Notes: generated from the sequence alone by a model not told the origin. A stretch of 64,000 nt of DNA from Acinetobacter sp. CS-2 (GCF_016599715.1 NZ_CP067019.1:372001-436000), one strand, 5' to 3'. Numbered from the stretch's first letter, positions 8,635 to 18,845 are shown. Program-made: numbers and translations.

Positions 8635-10254
8635 TTATTTCGCAATTCGCCAGACAGCCAGCAAGCTCACAAGTATGATCAGAATAATAGATACATACCA
8701 TGGTGCAATAATCGCAATGGATAGCAAAATGGCCATAATGCTGCCAAAAATCCAGCTGCGTTTTTGCTGATGTTCCATTTGCAGACGCATGCTTTGCAGT
8801 TCATGCAATTGTTTGGAATGCCAGGCGGACTGGTTTTTTAAACCATTCAGGCTGTCAATCATCAGACTTGGTAAATCCTGTGCACCCAGCAGAAGGTCTG
8901 GAATTTGCTGACCAATTTCCTTCATGTTTTTCACTGGATTCATATTGACTTTAATCCAGTCAGTTAGAATCGGTTTCGCCAGTTTCCAGATATCAAGGTC
9001 CGGGTAGAGGTCGGTGCCCAAACCTTCTACATGAACCAGTGTTTTCAGCAATAACATCAGCTGCGGAGGAATTTCCAGATGGAAACGGCGGGCGATATCC
9101 ATCACTTGAATCAGGATGCCGGCAAAGTCCAACTCGCTCATCGGTTTTGATACCATTGGACCTACGGTGCGACGCATTTCACGGGCCAGAGCATCCTGGT
9201 CGGTACCCGGTGGAATCCAGCCAGCTTGGTGCACAATCTGAATCAGCTGCATAAAGTTACTGTTCATGACCGCAAGTAACATGCGTGCTACGGTCATCTG
9301 GTCATGCTTGGAGAGCTCACCCATAATCGCACAGTCCAGTGCAATAAAGCGTGGATTAGCTGGATTAATGGTTTCGACAAACACGTTACCAGGATGCATG
9401 TCGGCATGGAAGAAGTTGTCACGGAACACTTGGGTAAAGAAAATGGTCAGGCCTTTTTCTGCCAGGTCCGCACGATTCATACCCATCTGGTCAAAAGTCG
9501 CGGTATCAGAAATCGGAACCCCGGTGATGCGTTCAGCAACCATGACATCTTTGCTGTCCATATACACTTCAGGCACATACATCATGCTAGAGCCGGTGAA
9601 GTAATGGCGCATGCGACGGGTATTGTCGGCTTCTAGGGTCAAATCCAGCTCATTTAAAATGATCTGACGATAGTCCTGAATAATTTCCGATAAATGCAGG
9701 GCACGTGCTGCTTCCAGACGTTTTTCCAGCGCTGCTCCCAGCCAGTCCAAAATTTCAAAATCTTGCAGAATTTGAGTGCGGATATTGGGGCGTGTAACTT
9801 TCACCACCACTTCGCGACCATCATGTAACGCTGCAGTATGTACTTGTGCAATCGAGGCAGCGGCCAAGGGTTGCGCATCGAAGCGGGCAAACAGCGTGTT
9901 GACATCGGCTTTGAGCGATTCTTGAATGCGGGTTTTGGCAACGCTATTGTCAAATGGTTTGACTCGGTCTTGCAGTAATACCAGCTGTTGTAACACTTCA
10001 GGTGGCATCAGGTCGCGACGAGTAGAAAGTAGCTGTCCCAATTTAATCGCCAGCGGTCCCATTTCCTCTAAAGCCTGTTTCAGCTTGAGGGGATTTTTAC
10101 GTTCACGGCTTGACCATGCCGCAGGGTGCATGCGAATGAAACTTAAAGCATGGCGGGCTTTTTCCGGTAATTCTTCCGCAGGAAACAACGTGTCGAGTCT
10201 ATAGTGCGCGGCAATGCGCCAAAGTTCGAGTAAACGTGAAACGTGCGGAATCAT
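8635..10254 (-). CDS. ubiB: Ubiquinone biosynthesis protein kinase-like UbiB
   Basis: A 539-aa member of the ABC1/ADCK/UbiB family. It shows the KxGQ motif (KLGQ, 71-74), the alanine-rich loop AAAS (131-134), an invariant Lys in VVVKV (Lys152), and the later motifs ADMHPGNVFV and ALDCAIMGEL. The C-terminus has two close hydrophobic segments (about 498-537) that anchor it in the inner membrane, as in E. coli UbiB. It is an atypical kinase/ATPase that supports coenzyme Q synthesis, probably by helping extract lipid precursors. It is the last gene of ubiE-ubiJ-ubiB, 12 bp after ubiJ. Full length for the family. Confidence 0.97.
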   Translation of the reverse strand: MIPHVSRLLELWRIAAHYRLDTLFPAEELPEKARHALSFIRMHPAAWSSRERKNPLKLKQALEEMGPLAIKLGQLLSTRRDLMPPEVLQQLVLLQDRVKPFDNSVAKTRIQESLKADVNTLFARFDAQPLAAASIAQVHTAALHDGREVVVKVTRPNIRTQILQDFEILDWLGAALEKRLEAARALHLSEIIQDYRQIILNELDLTLEADNTRRMRHYFTGSSMMYVPEVYMDSKDVMVAERITGVPISDTATFDQMGMNRADLAEKGLTIFFTQVFRDNFFHADMHPGNVFVETINPANPRFIALDCAIMGELSKHDQMTVARMLLAVMNSNFMQLIQIVHQAGWIPPGTDQDALAREMRRTVGPMVSKPMSELDFAGILIQVMDIARRFHLEIPPQLMLLLKTLVHVEGLGTDLYPDLDIWKLAKPILTDWIKVNMNPVKNMKEIGQQIPDLLLGAQDLPSLMIDSLNGLKNQSAWHSKQLHELQSMRLQMEHQQKRSWIFGSIMAILLSIAIIAPWYVSIILIILVSLLAVWRIAK

Positions 10255-10266
10255 AAATGTAATTAC

Positions 10267-10953
10267 CTAGTCTTGAGATGAAGCGGGTGTATCTGAATCA
10301 GCATCAATCTGTGCCTGAAGCTGTTGAATCTTGGCTTCAGCACGGTCTAAATTTTGATTGAAAATTCGGGTATCTTGTTGCAGATCGTCCATTTGCCAAC
10401 GTGCAGCAAATAAACCTGTATCTTCTTTTAACGCATCTTCAGCAAAGAATAAATAACTTTCTAAGGAACGTTTTAAATGTTTTGGTGCCAGCTGGATTTT
10501 ACCCAGTTCATGTGCAAGGGCAGGACCAATCCAGGGACTTAAATGGGCAGCAAGATCAGGTTCAGCTTGTTGCATGATGCGCTGAATATCCTGTAGCAGG
10601 TGATAGTCACCCTGTAGCGGAATATTGCCCACATTATCTGCCAGCAGCAGTTTGATCAGCTCAACCACATTTTTAACCTGTAAGGTTGCGGTGGCTGGCA
10701 TAATAGATGTTTGTTGCGGGTCAAACGGGCGTTGCTCAAAAATGGACGGACGTTCTGCCTGACCGGTGACGGTCGGTTTTAGGCGCACTTTATTTTCGTC
10801 AAAAAACACATCAACAGAGAGTTGCGGTGAGTCAATCACCACCCGCAGCATCTTGCCTTGCAACTGATTCAGCTGGATGCGGGTAATGGCATCCAGATCA
10901 ATCACATGATGAATTAACCGTTCAACTGCACCCAGTGCCAGAATCGACCACAT
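10267..10953 (-). CDS. ubiJ: Ubiquinone biosynthesis accessory factor UbiJ (SCP2 domain)
   Basis: A 228-aa protein between ubiE and ubiB, the standard place of ubiJ. The N-terminal part is an SCP2-like lipid-binding domain (about 10-120). The C-terminus holds a short predicted coiled coil (IFNQNLDRAEAKIQQLQAQI), also typical of UbiJ. It binds ubiquinone intermediates and organises the soluble Ubi complex. Its sequence is divergent, so context is a large part of the call. It starts 11 bp after the ubiE stop, consistent with translational coupling. Confidence 0.92.
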   Translation of the reverse strand: MWSILALGAVERLIHHVIDLDAITRIQLNQLQGKMLRVVIDSPQLSVDVFFDENKVRLKPTVTGQAERPSIFEQRPFDPQQTSIMPATATLQVKNVVELIKLLLADNVGNIPLQGDYHLLQDIQRIMQQAEPDLAAHLSPWIGPALAHELGKIQLAPKHLKRSLESYLFFAEDALKEDTGLFAARWQMDDLQQDTRIFNQNLDRAEAKIQQLQAQIDADSDTPASSQD

Positions 10954-10964
10954 AGTATAAAACC

Positions 10965-11909
10965 TTAAAGTTTAAAGCCGCGGTGAACCGCCACAATACC
11001 ACCCGTCAGGTTGTGGTAATCACAGTTCTGGAAGCCGGCATTTTCCATCATCCCTTTTAATGTGCGTTGGTCTGGGTGCATACGGATGGATTCGGCTAAA
11101 TATTTATAACTTTCAGAATCGTTGGCAATAATTTTACCCATAATCGGTAAAGCCGTGAATGAATACAGGTCATACAGTTTAGAGAATGGCTCAAACACCG
11201 GTTTAGAGAATTCAAGTACCAGCAAACGGCCACCTGGCTTAAGCACGCGGTACATGGCAGCCAGCGCAGCATCTTTATCGGTCACGTTACGTAAACCGAA
11301 GCTGATGGTCAACAAGTCAAAACTGTTGTCTGCAAAGGGTTCCAGTGTTTCAGCATTGGCCAAAACGAAGTCTACATTGGTACAGCCAGCATCAGTCAGG
11401 CGGTCACGACCGACGTTCAGCATAGACTCGTTAATGTCAGACAATACCACATGACCGGTAGGACCGACTTCACGGCTAAAGACTTTGGCCAGGTCCCCTG
11501 TACCGCCGGCAATATCCAGCACATGCTGACCACGGCGTACGCCTGACATATTAATGGCAAAACGTTTCCATAAGCGGTGAATACCGAATGACATCAGGTC
11601 ATTCATGATGTCGTATTTGCTGGCGACTGAATGGAAAACTTCCGCCACTTTCTGGGCTTTATCTTCACTGCTGACGGTCTGGTAACCGAAGTGGGTAGTC
11701 GGACCGACATTACCAGTGTTGGCGCCACGAGGCAGATTGTATTTGGGTACTGAACCGGTCACTGGCGTATCGGTTAACTGTTGTTGTAAAGATTGTTGCT
11801 GACCTTGGGCAGTGCCTTGCGGAAGAGGCTCAGTTAAGAAAGGACTCACTTTGTCTGTATTTTGTGCCGACTCAGGGGTAGAGGGAGGCGTTTGCTTTTC
11901 GTTAGACAT
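10965..11909 (-). CDS. ubiE: Ubiquinone/menaquinone C-methyltransferase UbiE
   Basis: A class I SAM-dependent methyltransferase for the C-methylation step of ubiquinone synthesis. Motif I is [11 protein letters not shown]; other landmarks are [26 protein letters not shown] sequence (here [16 protein letters not shown]), [17 protein letters not shown] and [13 protein letters not shown] start it at the ATG at 11909 (314 aa) because AGGAGT lies 9 bp upstream; an upstream ATG at 11927 would overlap that ribosome site. The first 65 residues or so form a Pro/Gln/Thr-rich extension absent from E. coli UbiE (251 aa). It is the first gene of ubiE-ubiJ-ubiB. Confidence 0.96.
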   Translation of the reverse strand: MSNEKQTPPSTPESAQNTDKVSPFLTEPLPQGTAQGQQQSLQQQLTDTPVTGSVPKYNLPRGANTGNVGPTTHFGYQTVSSEDKAQKVAEVFHSVASKYDIMNDLMSFGIHRLWKRFAINMSGVRRGQHVLDIAGGTGDLAKVFSREVGPTGHVVLSDINESMLNVGRDRLTDAGCTNVDFVLANAETLEPFADNSFDLLTISFGLRNVTDKDAALAAMYRVLKPGGRLLVLEFSKPVFEPFSKLYDLYSFTALPIMGKIIANDSESYKYLAESIRMHPDQRTLKGMMENAGFQNCDYHNLTGGIVAVHRGFKL

Positions 11910-12077
11910 TAGAGTCACTCCTAACATAAAAATAGGGTTAATGTTGCAGTGCTTGCATGATGACAGATTCTAGGACGTTGTACAGCAATCCGCATGCAAT
12001 TGTTATGAATAATATACATAAAATCTGCTCTGTGTTTTTATTCACTGCGCAATTTGTTATTTCCATCACAACATAAT

Positions 12078-12782
12078 TTACTGAAACGGGTGAGGATCGC
12101 CTGCGTGAACCTTATGGATAATCTGACGTTCAACTGCGGTAAAATCCTTCACGAATTTCTCAGCTGACTTTAACGGTTTCATGGCCAAAAAGCCATCCTG
12201 CATAAATTCATACATGATGTTGAAATTATATTTGCTGGCTGCTCCCTTACACATTTTAAATGCAGCCTGAACCATAAACGAGCGCATGTATTTATCCAGG
12301 CTAAAACCCAGCTGGTCGAGTAAATCCAGCTGTTTTAAACGAGACTGCCCCTGATCGAGTTTAAGATAAGTCAAACGCATCATCTCATCATTTAAAGCTT
12401 CGTGCGGATGATAATCTTCAAGTAGCTGCATGGCCACTTGTTCATCCAGCTGTACCGCCAAAATGGCTAAAGATACCCCTGATGTGCCTGTTTTCACCGC
12501 ATTTTCAGGAATCAGCTTTTCAGCCTTGTGTGCATATTTCATCAAGCGGGCAATCTGCTCAGCCAGTGCGTCAAAATCTGGACCGCCATAGAGACGGTTC
12601 AGAAAATACTCTGACATCAATACATTCTGCTTTTCAGCAAACTGTTTACTATGGGTGGCCTGCATGCGCTGTTTTTGCCAGGCCTGTACATCTTGCAGGC
12701 GCCGAAAAATGTCAGGATTTTGATGATAATTCAATTGATAATACAATTCTAAAAGATCATCCAATGCAGCCAGTTTAGACAT
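12078..12782 (-). CDS. Conserved hypothetical protein (possible FFLEELY-motif protein)
   Basis: A 234-aa, all-helical soluble protein without signal peptide or membrane segment. The stretch SEYFLNRLYGGPDF (about 63-76) resembles the FFLxELYG motif that names a small family of proteobacterial proteins of unknown function, often seen in Acinetobacter and Pseudomonas. This family link is from memory and should be checked. Its start is well placed and its codon use is like its neighbours. It is monocistronic, reading away from the pap gene. No function can be given. Confidence 0.75.
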   Translation of the reverse strand: MSKLAALDDLLELYYQLNYHQNPDIFRRLQDVQAWQKQRMQATHSKQFAEKQNVLMSEYFLNRLYGGPDFDALAEQIARLMKYAHKAEKLIPENAVKTGTSGVSLAILAVQLDEQVAMQLLEDYHPHEALNDEMMRLTYLKLDQGQSRLKQLDLLDQLGFSLDKYMRSFMVQAAFKMCKGAASKYNFNIMYEFMQDGFLAMKPLKSAEKFVKDFTAVERQIIHKVHAGDPHPFQ

Positions 12783-12988
12783 GCTGTGTCTCTATTATTT
12801 TTTAGATGGCTAAATATTAGAGCGAGACGGGCAAAGTCGCTATGACAAACAGCAAGAAAAATGGTTTAAATTAAGTCAGTTTGCCGGGAATCGCAGCAAT
12901 TCTGAGCAACATAAACACTATGTGGTCAAATTTAGTCTAGGATTATGCTTGAATAGACTGAAATTTAGAAAAAAGGATAGGGGAAAAG

Positions 12989-14407
12989 ATGACACTGAAA
13001 AAAACAAAAAATCTGCTGCTGGATGAAGATGAACTTTCCCTGAATTTGATTGAAGCACAATATCAGTTAAGAAATACCCGTGGTCAGAGTAATGCCAAAA
13101 GCGTACTGGTGCTGGTCAATGGCATTGAACTGGCTGGAAAGGGCGAGGCGGTGAAGCAGCTGCGTGAATGGGTCGATCCGCGTTATTTACTGGTTAAGGC
13201 TGATGCCGCCAACATGTTCAATAACACACAGACCTACTGGCAGCCGTATGCAAGCTTTATTCCTGCCGAAGGCCAGCTCATGGTGTTGTTTGGCAACTGG
13301 TATAGTGATTTGCTGGCCACCGCCCTGCATGTATCCAAGCCTCTGGATGAATCGCAGTTTGATACCTATATTGCCAATATGCAGGCTTTTGAGCAGGACT
13401 TAAAAAATAATCATGTCGATGTGGTGAAGGTCTGGTTTGATCTGTCTTGGAAATCTTTGCAAAAGCGAATGGATAATCTGGATCCCCATGAAGTGCGCTG
13501 GCATAAATTACATGGTCTGGACTGGCGTAATAAAAAGCAGTACGACAGTTTGCAAAAGCTCAGCCAGCGTTTTACCAAGGATTGGAACATCATTGATTGC
13601 GAGGATGAAAAATTACGTAATCAACAATTTGCACAGATCATTTTGGCGGCTATGAAAAACTGTCCGGAGCATTTGAGCGAAGTAGAAACCGAATGGGAAC
13701 AGGCGCCTGTTCCAGAGTTGTTGCTGCATCCAGAAAATCAGTCCACGACCAAAGAAGACTATAAAAAAGAGCTGAAAGAACTATCTGTAAAAGTGGCCGA
13801 GGCGCTACGTTTTGATGACCGTAAAGCCATTATTGTATTTGAAGGTATGGATGCGGCAGGCAAGGGCGGTACCATCAAACGGCTGGTGAAAAATCTTGAT
13901 CCGCGGGAATATGACATTCATAGTATTTCGGCTCCTGAACGATATGAGATGCGTCATCCGTATTTGTGGCGTTTCTGGACCAAGTTGCAGACTGATGAAG
14001 ACATCCGGATTTTTGACCGTTCCTGGTATGGACGGGTGCTGGTGGAACGCGTGGAGGGACTGGTCAGTGAGCATGCGTGGCAGCGGGCGTATGATGAAAT
14101 TAACCGCTTTGAAAGGGATCTGGCCAATAGTCAAACTGTAGTGATCAAATTCTGGCTGGCGATTAGCAAGGATGAGCAGGCCGCCCGTTTTAAAGCCCGT
14201 GAAGAGACGCCAAACAAACGCTTTAAAATCACTCCAGAGGATTGGCGCAATCGGGAAAAATGGGATGCTTATTTGGATGCAGCTGCGGATATGTTCGAAC
14301 ATACCAGCACCACTTATGCACCGTGGCATATTATTGCCAACGATGACAAAAATACCGCACGTTTAGAAATATTAAGAACCATTTTAAAGCAGCTGAGAAC
14401 CAATTAG
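12989..14407 (+). CDS. pap: Polyphosphate:AMP phosphotransferase (two-domain PPK2)
   Basis: A 472-aa protein made of two tandem PPK2 domains. The N-terminal domain has a Walker A-like GIELAGKG (45-52) and looks degenerate (Glu in place of Asp, and no clear lid). The C-terminal domain has the complete GMDAAGKGGTIKRL (from 286), the DRSWYGRVLVERVEG segment and the lid region with conserved Arg. This is the class II PPK2 arrangement known from A. johnsonii Pap, which makes ADP from AMP and polyphosphate. The start is preceded by AGGATAGGGG. A 13-bp inverted repeat overlaps its stop codon. Probably cytoplasmic and linked to polyphosphate energy storage. Confidence 0.95.
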   Translation: MTLKKTKNLLLDEDELSLNLIEAQYQLRNTRGQSNAKSVLVLVNGIELAGKGEAVKQLREWVDPRYLLVKADAANMFNNTQTYWQPYASFIPAEGQLMVLFGNWYSDLLATALHVSKPLDESQFDTYIANMQAFEQDLKNNHVDVVKVWFDLSWKSLQKRMDNLDPHEVRWHKLHGLDWRNKKQYDSLQKLSQRFTKDWNIIDCEDEKLRNQQFAQIILAAMKNCPEHLSEVETEWEQAPVPELLLHPENQSTTKEDYKKELKELSVKVAEALRFDDRKAIIVFEGMDAAGKGGTIKRLVKNLDPREYDIHSISAPERYEMRHPYLWRFWTKLQTDEDIRIFDRSWYGRVLVERVEGLVSEHAWQRAYDEINRFERDLANSQTVVIKFWLAISKDEQAARFKAREETPNKRFKITPEDWRNREKWDAYLDAAADMFEHTSTTYAPWHIIANDDKNTARLEILRTILKQLRTN

Positions 14408-14434
14408 GTTCTCAGCTGCAAGCGGAATTTTTTA
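14389..14434 (+). terminator. Inverted repeat over the pap stop codon, likely terminator
   Basis: A perfect 13-bp stem, GCAGCTGAGAACC / GGTTCTCAGCTGC (14389-14401 and 14407-14419), with a 5-base loop contains the TAG stop. A T-rich tract follows about 8 bases after the stem, so the spacing is not ideal. Confidence 0.6.
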
Positions 14435-14453
14435 TTAATAGAGCGAGGGATGA

Positions 14454-14963
14454 TTAACTCGCCGCTTGGGCTTGCTGTTTTTGTTGAATCCCTTTGGCAA
14501 TTTTGTAACAGTCTTCTACGTGAGCTTCGGCGACTTTCTTCATCACAATGTAGCCTAAACTTGCAGCAACAAGTTGACCACCTAGCGGAATAAATTTAGT
14601 CACCTGTTTGGTGATGACCTTTGCTACCACATTGTTGAGGGATTTTTTCACTGCGGTACGTGCCACCACCAGGCCGGAAAATTCTACCCCCCGTTTACGC
14701 AGTTCATGCCAGTGTACTTTTTTGGTTTCAGGGTCATAGACACTGATTTGTTCCGGAGCCAAACCAAAACGTGCATTCACTTCCGGAATGAGTTGTGACA
14801 AAATTCCGACATCGATGACCACATCCAGAAATGGAACCGGAATGACGGCTGCACCTGCAGAACAGTAAGCACGTTTTTTGACAAGTTCCAGGCATTCTGC
14901 CCGAATGCTTTCCAAGTCTAACTGAGGATCGATTGCGTCTGGAATTTTATCTATTTTCATCAT
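14454..14963 (-). CDS. Conserved hypothetical protein with two hydrophobic segments
   Basis: A 169-aa protein. It has a hydrophobic stretch, AGAAVIPVPFLDVVIDVGIL (about 37-56), and a second, IPLGGQLVAASLGYIVMKKVA (about 125-145), between charged helices. The layout recalls DUF697/EcsC-like membrane-associated proteins, but I do not recognise it with confidence. Two start ATG codons are adjacent (14963, 14960). It faces pap tail to tail and is divergent from recC. Function unknown. Confidence 0.75.
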   Translation of the reverse strand: MMKIDKIPDAIDPQLDLESIRAECLELVKKRAYCSAGAAVIPVPFLDVVIDVGILSQLIPEVNARFGLAPEQISVYDPETKKVHWHELRKRGVEFSGLVVARTAVKKSLNNVVAKVITKQVTKFIPLGGQLVAASLGYIVMKKVAEAHVEDCYKIAKGIQQKQQAQAAS

Positions 14964-15144
14964 GTAAATACCTTAAATTTTGTGTTATTTGTTCTATTCA
15001 ACCATCATTAAGGTGTGAATTTCAAAGCCTTTTTAAAGCTAATGTGCAGTTAAAACTGACATAGACAGACGCCGTTGTATAGTAAATAATCTTTATGCTT
15101 TTGTAGGCGTTTCATTTTTTAAAAAATATTGGGGTAATGCAGTC

Positions 15145-18100
15145 ATGGCCATTCATGTGATTCAAAGTCAGCGTATAGACGTGCTGGTGCACGCCATGCT
15201 GACGACCGTGAATAAGCCTGCCACAACACCTTTTCAGCTGCTGCAAACTCAACACTTTATTGTGCCGTCGCATGCGGTTGAAGCCTGGCTGACCCAAAAG
15301 CTGGCAGAGCAAAAAGGCATCAGTGCCAATACCCAGTTTCATCACCGGATTCGTGGTTTCCAATGGTCAGCCTATCAATGGGTGCTGGTCGATCAAAAAG
15401 AGCAGGTGCGTAAAGCCAATATTCCACGAATTATTATCAAGTGGCGCGTGTTTCAGGCATTAAAAGCCTTTATTCAGGGCGAAAAAAATTCTTTACAGCT
15501 TGATCATCCTTTATATTCCATCGTACAGCGGATTTATGACAGCGCCGACCGTTTGGAACAGGGCATTGAAAAGCAGCTGAAAAAGCAGGGCATGCTGTAT
15601 TGGGTGGCAGAGCAGGTATCACGCCTGTTTAGCCATTACATGGAATATCGCGGCCATTGCCAGAAAAATTGCCCTCCCAATATGTGCAGCTGTCCAACTA
15701 ACTGGCTGCAGGCTTGGGGACAAAATAAAGAACTTCCGATTGAGGACATGTTCTTTAAAACCAATAGCGACATTTCTGAATTTACCCTGAATCAGGCGCG
15801 TGAACTGGAAGCCTGGCAGCGTTGGCTGTGGCAGGAAGTGTTTCATCAGGACTTTGAACAGATGCAGAGTATTGATGCTATGTTCTGGGAAACGCTGGAT
15901 CATCCTGAGACCCGCAAGGCAGCATTAAAAAAATTGCCACAACAACTGGTAATTTTTACCCTGCTGGATTTGCCTCCCATGCAGCTGGAGTTTTTACGCC
16001 GTCTGGGGCAGTACCTTGATATTTATATTCTGCATTACAACCCTTCACAGGAATATTGGGCCGACAGTGTCGATCCGAACTGGAAAGCACGTTACGACCT
16101 CAGGGTCAAAGAACGCTTTATTGCGAAAAACCCCAAAGCCAGTGATGCCGACATTGAACAGTTTTTCCAGGAATTTACTTTAAATTTCAATGCAGAACAG
16201 CGCGAGTCGCGTCATCCTTTGTTGACCCGTTTTGGCAAGCAGGCGCGTGACCATTTCTCCCTGTTATCGAATTTATCTTCGGGGGAAGATGGGGTCTGGG
16301 CAGATGCCTTTATTGATGAATATAAAGCGAATTTACTCGGTAAAATCCAGTCTGATATTTTGTATCTGGTGGAGCCAGAGCAGCATCAATATGTACTGGA
16401 TGAACAGGATGATTCGATACAAATTCATGTTTGCCATTCCAGTTTGCGCCAGCTGGAAGTGTTAAAAGAACAGCTGATTCACTGGCTGGCACAGGGCACC
16501 AAAGAAGCACCGCGTAGACCCAGTGATATTTTGGTGCTCAGCCCAAGCTTAAGCGAGCTTGAACCGCTGATCCGCAGCGTATTTGCACCGCCACCCAGCG
16601 AACGTGACCTGATTCAGCATAAAGCCGGCAGCAGTCATCAACTGTCCAAAGACAGTGTATATCTGCCCATTCAAATTGCCGGTGTGGCACAACTGGATGC
16701 GTTGAATGCTTGGCGAGCGGTACTGGGCCGGATTGAACTGATTCAGGGGCGTTTCAGTATTGAAGATTTTGCCGACTGGCTGAGTTTAAGCGCGACCCAG
16801 CAGCGTTACAGTCTGGACGTCAATGCCATTGAACGCATTACGGAATTGCTGATTGCTGCCGGTTTTAAACGCGGACTGGATGCCGAGCATTTAAAGCGTA
16901 GCCTGTGCGAAGGCGATGAAGACTATCGTTTTAGTTTTAAATTTGCGCTCGACCGTTTGGCCTTGGGGATTGCCATTCCTGAGCATCGCCTGTTTCAGGG
17001 CACGCTCAGTTTTGCCCAGGTCCTGCCCAGCGATTTTGAGCTGATTGGCAAGCTGATCCAGATTTATCAGGATTTTGACGCGCGCCGGGACTGGATGATT
17101 GCGCATGAGCAAGGACAAAATGTCCCTGTAGAGCAGTGGCTAAAACGCCTGATGCAGGATCTTGCCGAGTTTGAAGAAACTGGCGTCGAGTCATTATCGA
17201 CCGTGTATAAAATCATTAAAAAACAGGAACGAATGCTGACACTGGCCAGTTTCTACGATGAGCACGATCATCATGCCTTGCGCAGTTTAAGCCTGCCTCT
17301 GCCTTATCTGTTGGCAGAAATTAATAACACCTTGGAAATGCAGCTGGACCATGCTGAACCGACCGGGCAGATTACTTTTAGCCAGATCGGGCAGATTCGT
17401 CCTGTGCCGTATAAGCTGATTGTGATGTTGGGACTGGACAGTGGTAAGTTTCCCAATCGTAGCCAGCATTTACCTTTTGATTTGATGGATTTGCTCAAAC
17501 CGCAGCTCGGCGACCGTTCCCGTCTGGAAGATGATCAGGGGGCATTTTTAGATCACCTGCTATTGGCGCAGGACAACCTGTGGCTGTTTTATAATGGCTT
17601 CGACATTAACGATGGTGAAGTGCGTGATCCATCCACTGTGGTACAGGAACTGGTACAGCATCTGGCCTATATTGTGCAGAACAAAAGGCCCGATGCGGAA
17701 GCCGATGAAACGGTAATCATCGGCGGTGTAGAGGTGCCTGAACAACTACGCTCGCTGTATCATGTGCATCCCTTATTACCTTTTGATCCACTGGGCTTTG
17801 AATCGGCCCGACCGGTGCGTTATCAGGATCAGTGGTTTTGTATAGCGGGACAGATTCGGCATGCCACCGGACAGCGTTCATCTTGGGTGAATACGCCTTA
17901 TCAGCATCTGCAGCAGGATGTCTTGGTGCTGGACAGTCATCAATGGATTCAGGATGTGACGTTTCCGGCACGTTTATATTTAAAAACCTTGGGGGTGGAA
18001 AACCTGCGCCCTGAAGATCTGCCTGCGGTACAGGAACCCTTGTTGCTGGATGGTTTGGGGCGTTATGCCGTGCGCCAGTTTCTGCAAAAACAGGAGGGGA

Positions 18101-18837
18101 CTGCTCAACCTGAATTGTTGATGGATCAGCTGCCGATAGGCAAACTGCAACAAAGCAGCTGGCAAATGAGTCTGGTTGAACAGCAGCGTTTAAAAGACCG
18201 CTTGCTGAAATATGCCCCTGAAGTGACTCCGACCACACAGCAAGTGTGGAAGGTGAATGATCACATGTATATGAACATTCATTTGCCGAAAAATGGCGCA
18301 GAAAAATGGGTCAGTCTGGATGCTTCAAGCGCGCGTGCCAAGCGCCGTGCCAAAGTCTGGCTGGAATATCTGCTCTGGCTGGCTTATCTGAATCTGGGTG
18401 ATGGTGGCGAAAAACTGGCGCGGATTGTGGTGTTTAGTGACCGGACCATCTTGTGTCATGGCGTGACATCCAATAAAGCCCGTGAATGGCTGGATCACTG
18501 GCTGGCGGCCTGGAAATATGGACAAAGCCAGCCGTTGGTGTTGCCTGCGGCCTTGCTGCTTAAAATTGCTGAGAAAGACAAACAGCATAACTGGCAAGCC
18601 AATGAGCAGAACCAGATGTGCATTGACGATATGGATGTGATCTATAAAGACTGGCATGAAGATGGCAAGTTCAGCGGCTTTTCTGTGGCGGATAATGAAG
18701 CCACCCAAATGCACCGCGACTGGCAGTTTATTTTACAGGAACAGGATGCAACTGCATTGCTGGAAGATGCCTGCGCACAATTTTCCTATCAGCTCTATCA
18801 ACCGGTATTTATGCATCAACAGGCCATTGAAGAATAA
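15145..18837 (+). CDS. recC: Exodeoxyribonuclease V subunit gamma RecC
   Basis: A 1230-aa RecC. Typical features are the N-terminal VPSHAVEAWLTQKLAEQKGI segment (written in part), the inactivated helicase-like core, IWxTPYQHL-like SSWVNTPYQHL, and RPxPYK (GQIRPVPYKLIVMLGLDSGKFP). It recognises Chi and holds RecB and RecD in the RecBCD helicase-nuclease for double-strand break repair and degradation of linear DNA. Length is slightly above E. coli RecC (1122 aa). It leads recC-recB-recD; recB starts 8 bp after its stop. No frameshift was seen over its whole length. Confidence 0.96.
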   Translation: MAIHVIQSQRIDVLVHAMLTTVNKPATTPFQLLQTQHFIVPSHAVEAWLTQKLAEQKGISANTQFHHRIRGFQWSAYQWVLVDQKEQVRKANIPRIIIKWRVFQALKAFIQGEKNSLQLDHPLYSIVQRIYDSADRLEQGIEKQLKKQGMLYWVAEQVSRLFSHYMEYRGHCQKNCPPNMCSCPTNWLQAWGQNKELPIEDMFFKTNSDISEFTLNQARELEAWQRWLWQEVFHQDFEQMQSIDAMFWETLDHPETRKAALKKLPQQLVIFTLLDLPPMQLEFLRRLGQYLDIYILHYNPSQEYWADSVDPNWKARYDLRVKERFIAKNPKASDADIEQFFQEFTLNFNAEQRESRHPLLTRFGKQARDHFSLLSNLSSGEDGVWADAFIDEYKANLLGKIQSDILYLVEPEQHQYVLDEQDDSIQIHVCHSSLRQLEVLKEQLIHWLAQGTKEAPRRPSDILVLSPSLSELEPLIRSVFAPPPSERDLIQHKAGSSHQLSKDSVYLPIQIAGVAQLDALNAWRAVLGRIELIQGRFSIEDFADWLSLSATQQRYSLDVNAIERITELLIAAGFKRGLDAEHLKRSLCEGDEDYRFSFKFALDRLALGIAIPEHRLFQGTLSFAQVLPSDFELIGKLIQIYQDFDARRDWMIAHEQGQNVPVEQWLKRLMQDLAEFEETGVESLSTVYKIIKKQERMLTLASFYDEHDHHALRSLSLPLPYLLAEINNTLEMQLDHAEPTGQITFSQIGQIRPVPYKLIVMLGLDSGKFPNRSQHLPFDLMDLLKPQLGDRSRLEDDQGAFLDHLLLAQDNLWLFYNGFDINDGEVRDPSTVVQELVQHLAYIVQNKRPDAEADETVIIGGVEVPEQLRSLYHVHPLLPFDPLGFESARPVRYQDQWFCIAGQIRHATGQRSSWVNTPYQHLQQDVLVLDSHQWIQDVTFPARLYLKTLGVENLRPEDLPAVQEPLLLDGLGRYAVRQFLQKQEGTAQPELLMDQLPIGKLQQSSWQMSLVEQQRLKDRLLKYAPEVTPTTQQVWKVNDHMYMNIHLPKNGAEKWVSLDASSARAKRRAKVWLEYLLWLAYLNLGDGGEKLARIVVFSDRTILCHGVTSNKAREWLDHWLAAWKYGQSQPLVLPAALLLKIAEKDKQHNWQANEQNQMCIDDMDVIYKDWHEDGKFSGFSVADNEATQMHRDWQFILQEQDATALLEDACAQFSYQLYQPVFMHQQAIEE

Positions 18838-18845
18838 AAAATAAG

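Noticed and set aside
9266..9636. Long plus-strand frames (110-112 aa) inside ubiB
   Set aside because: They lie antisense to a highly conserved gene and have no domain or ribosome site.
13805..14329. 174-aa minus-strand frame inside pap
   Set aside because: It is a shadow of the well-conserved second PPK2 domain.
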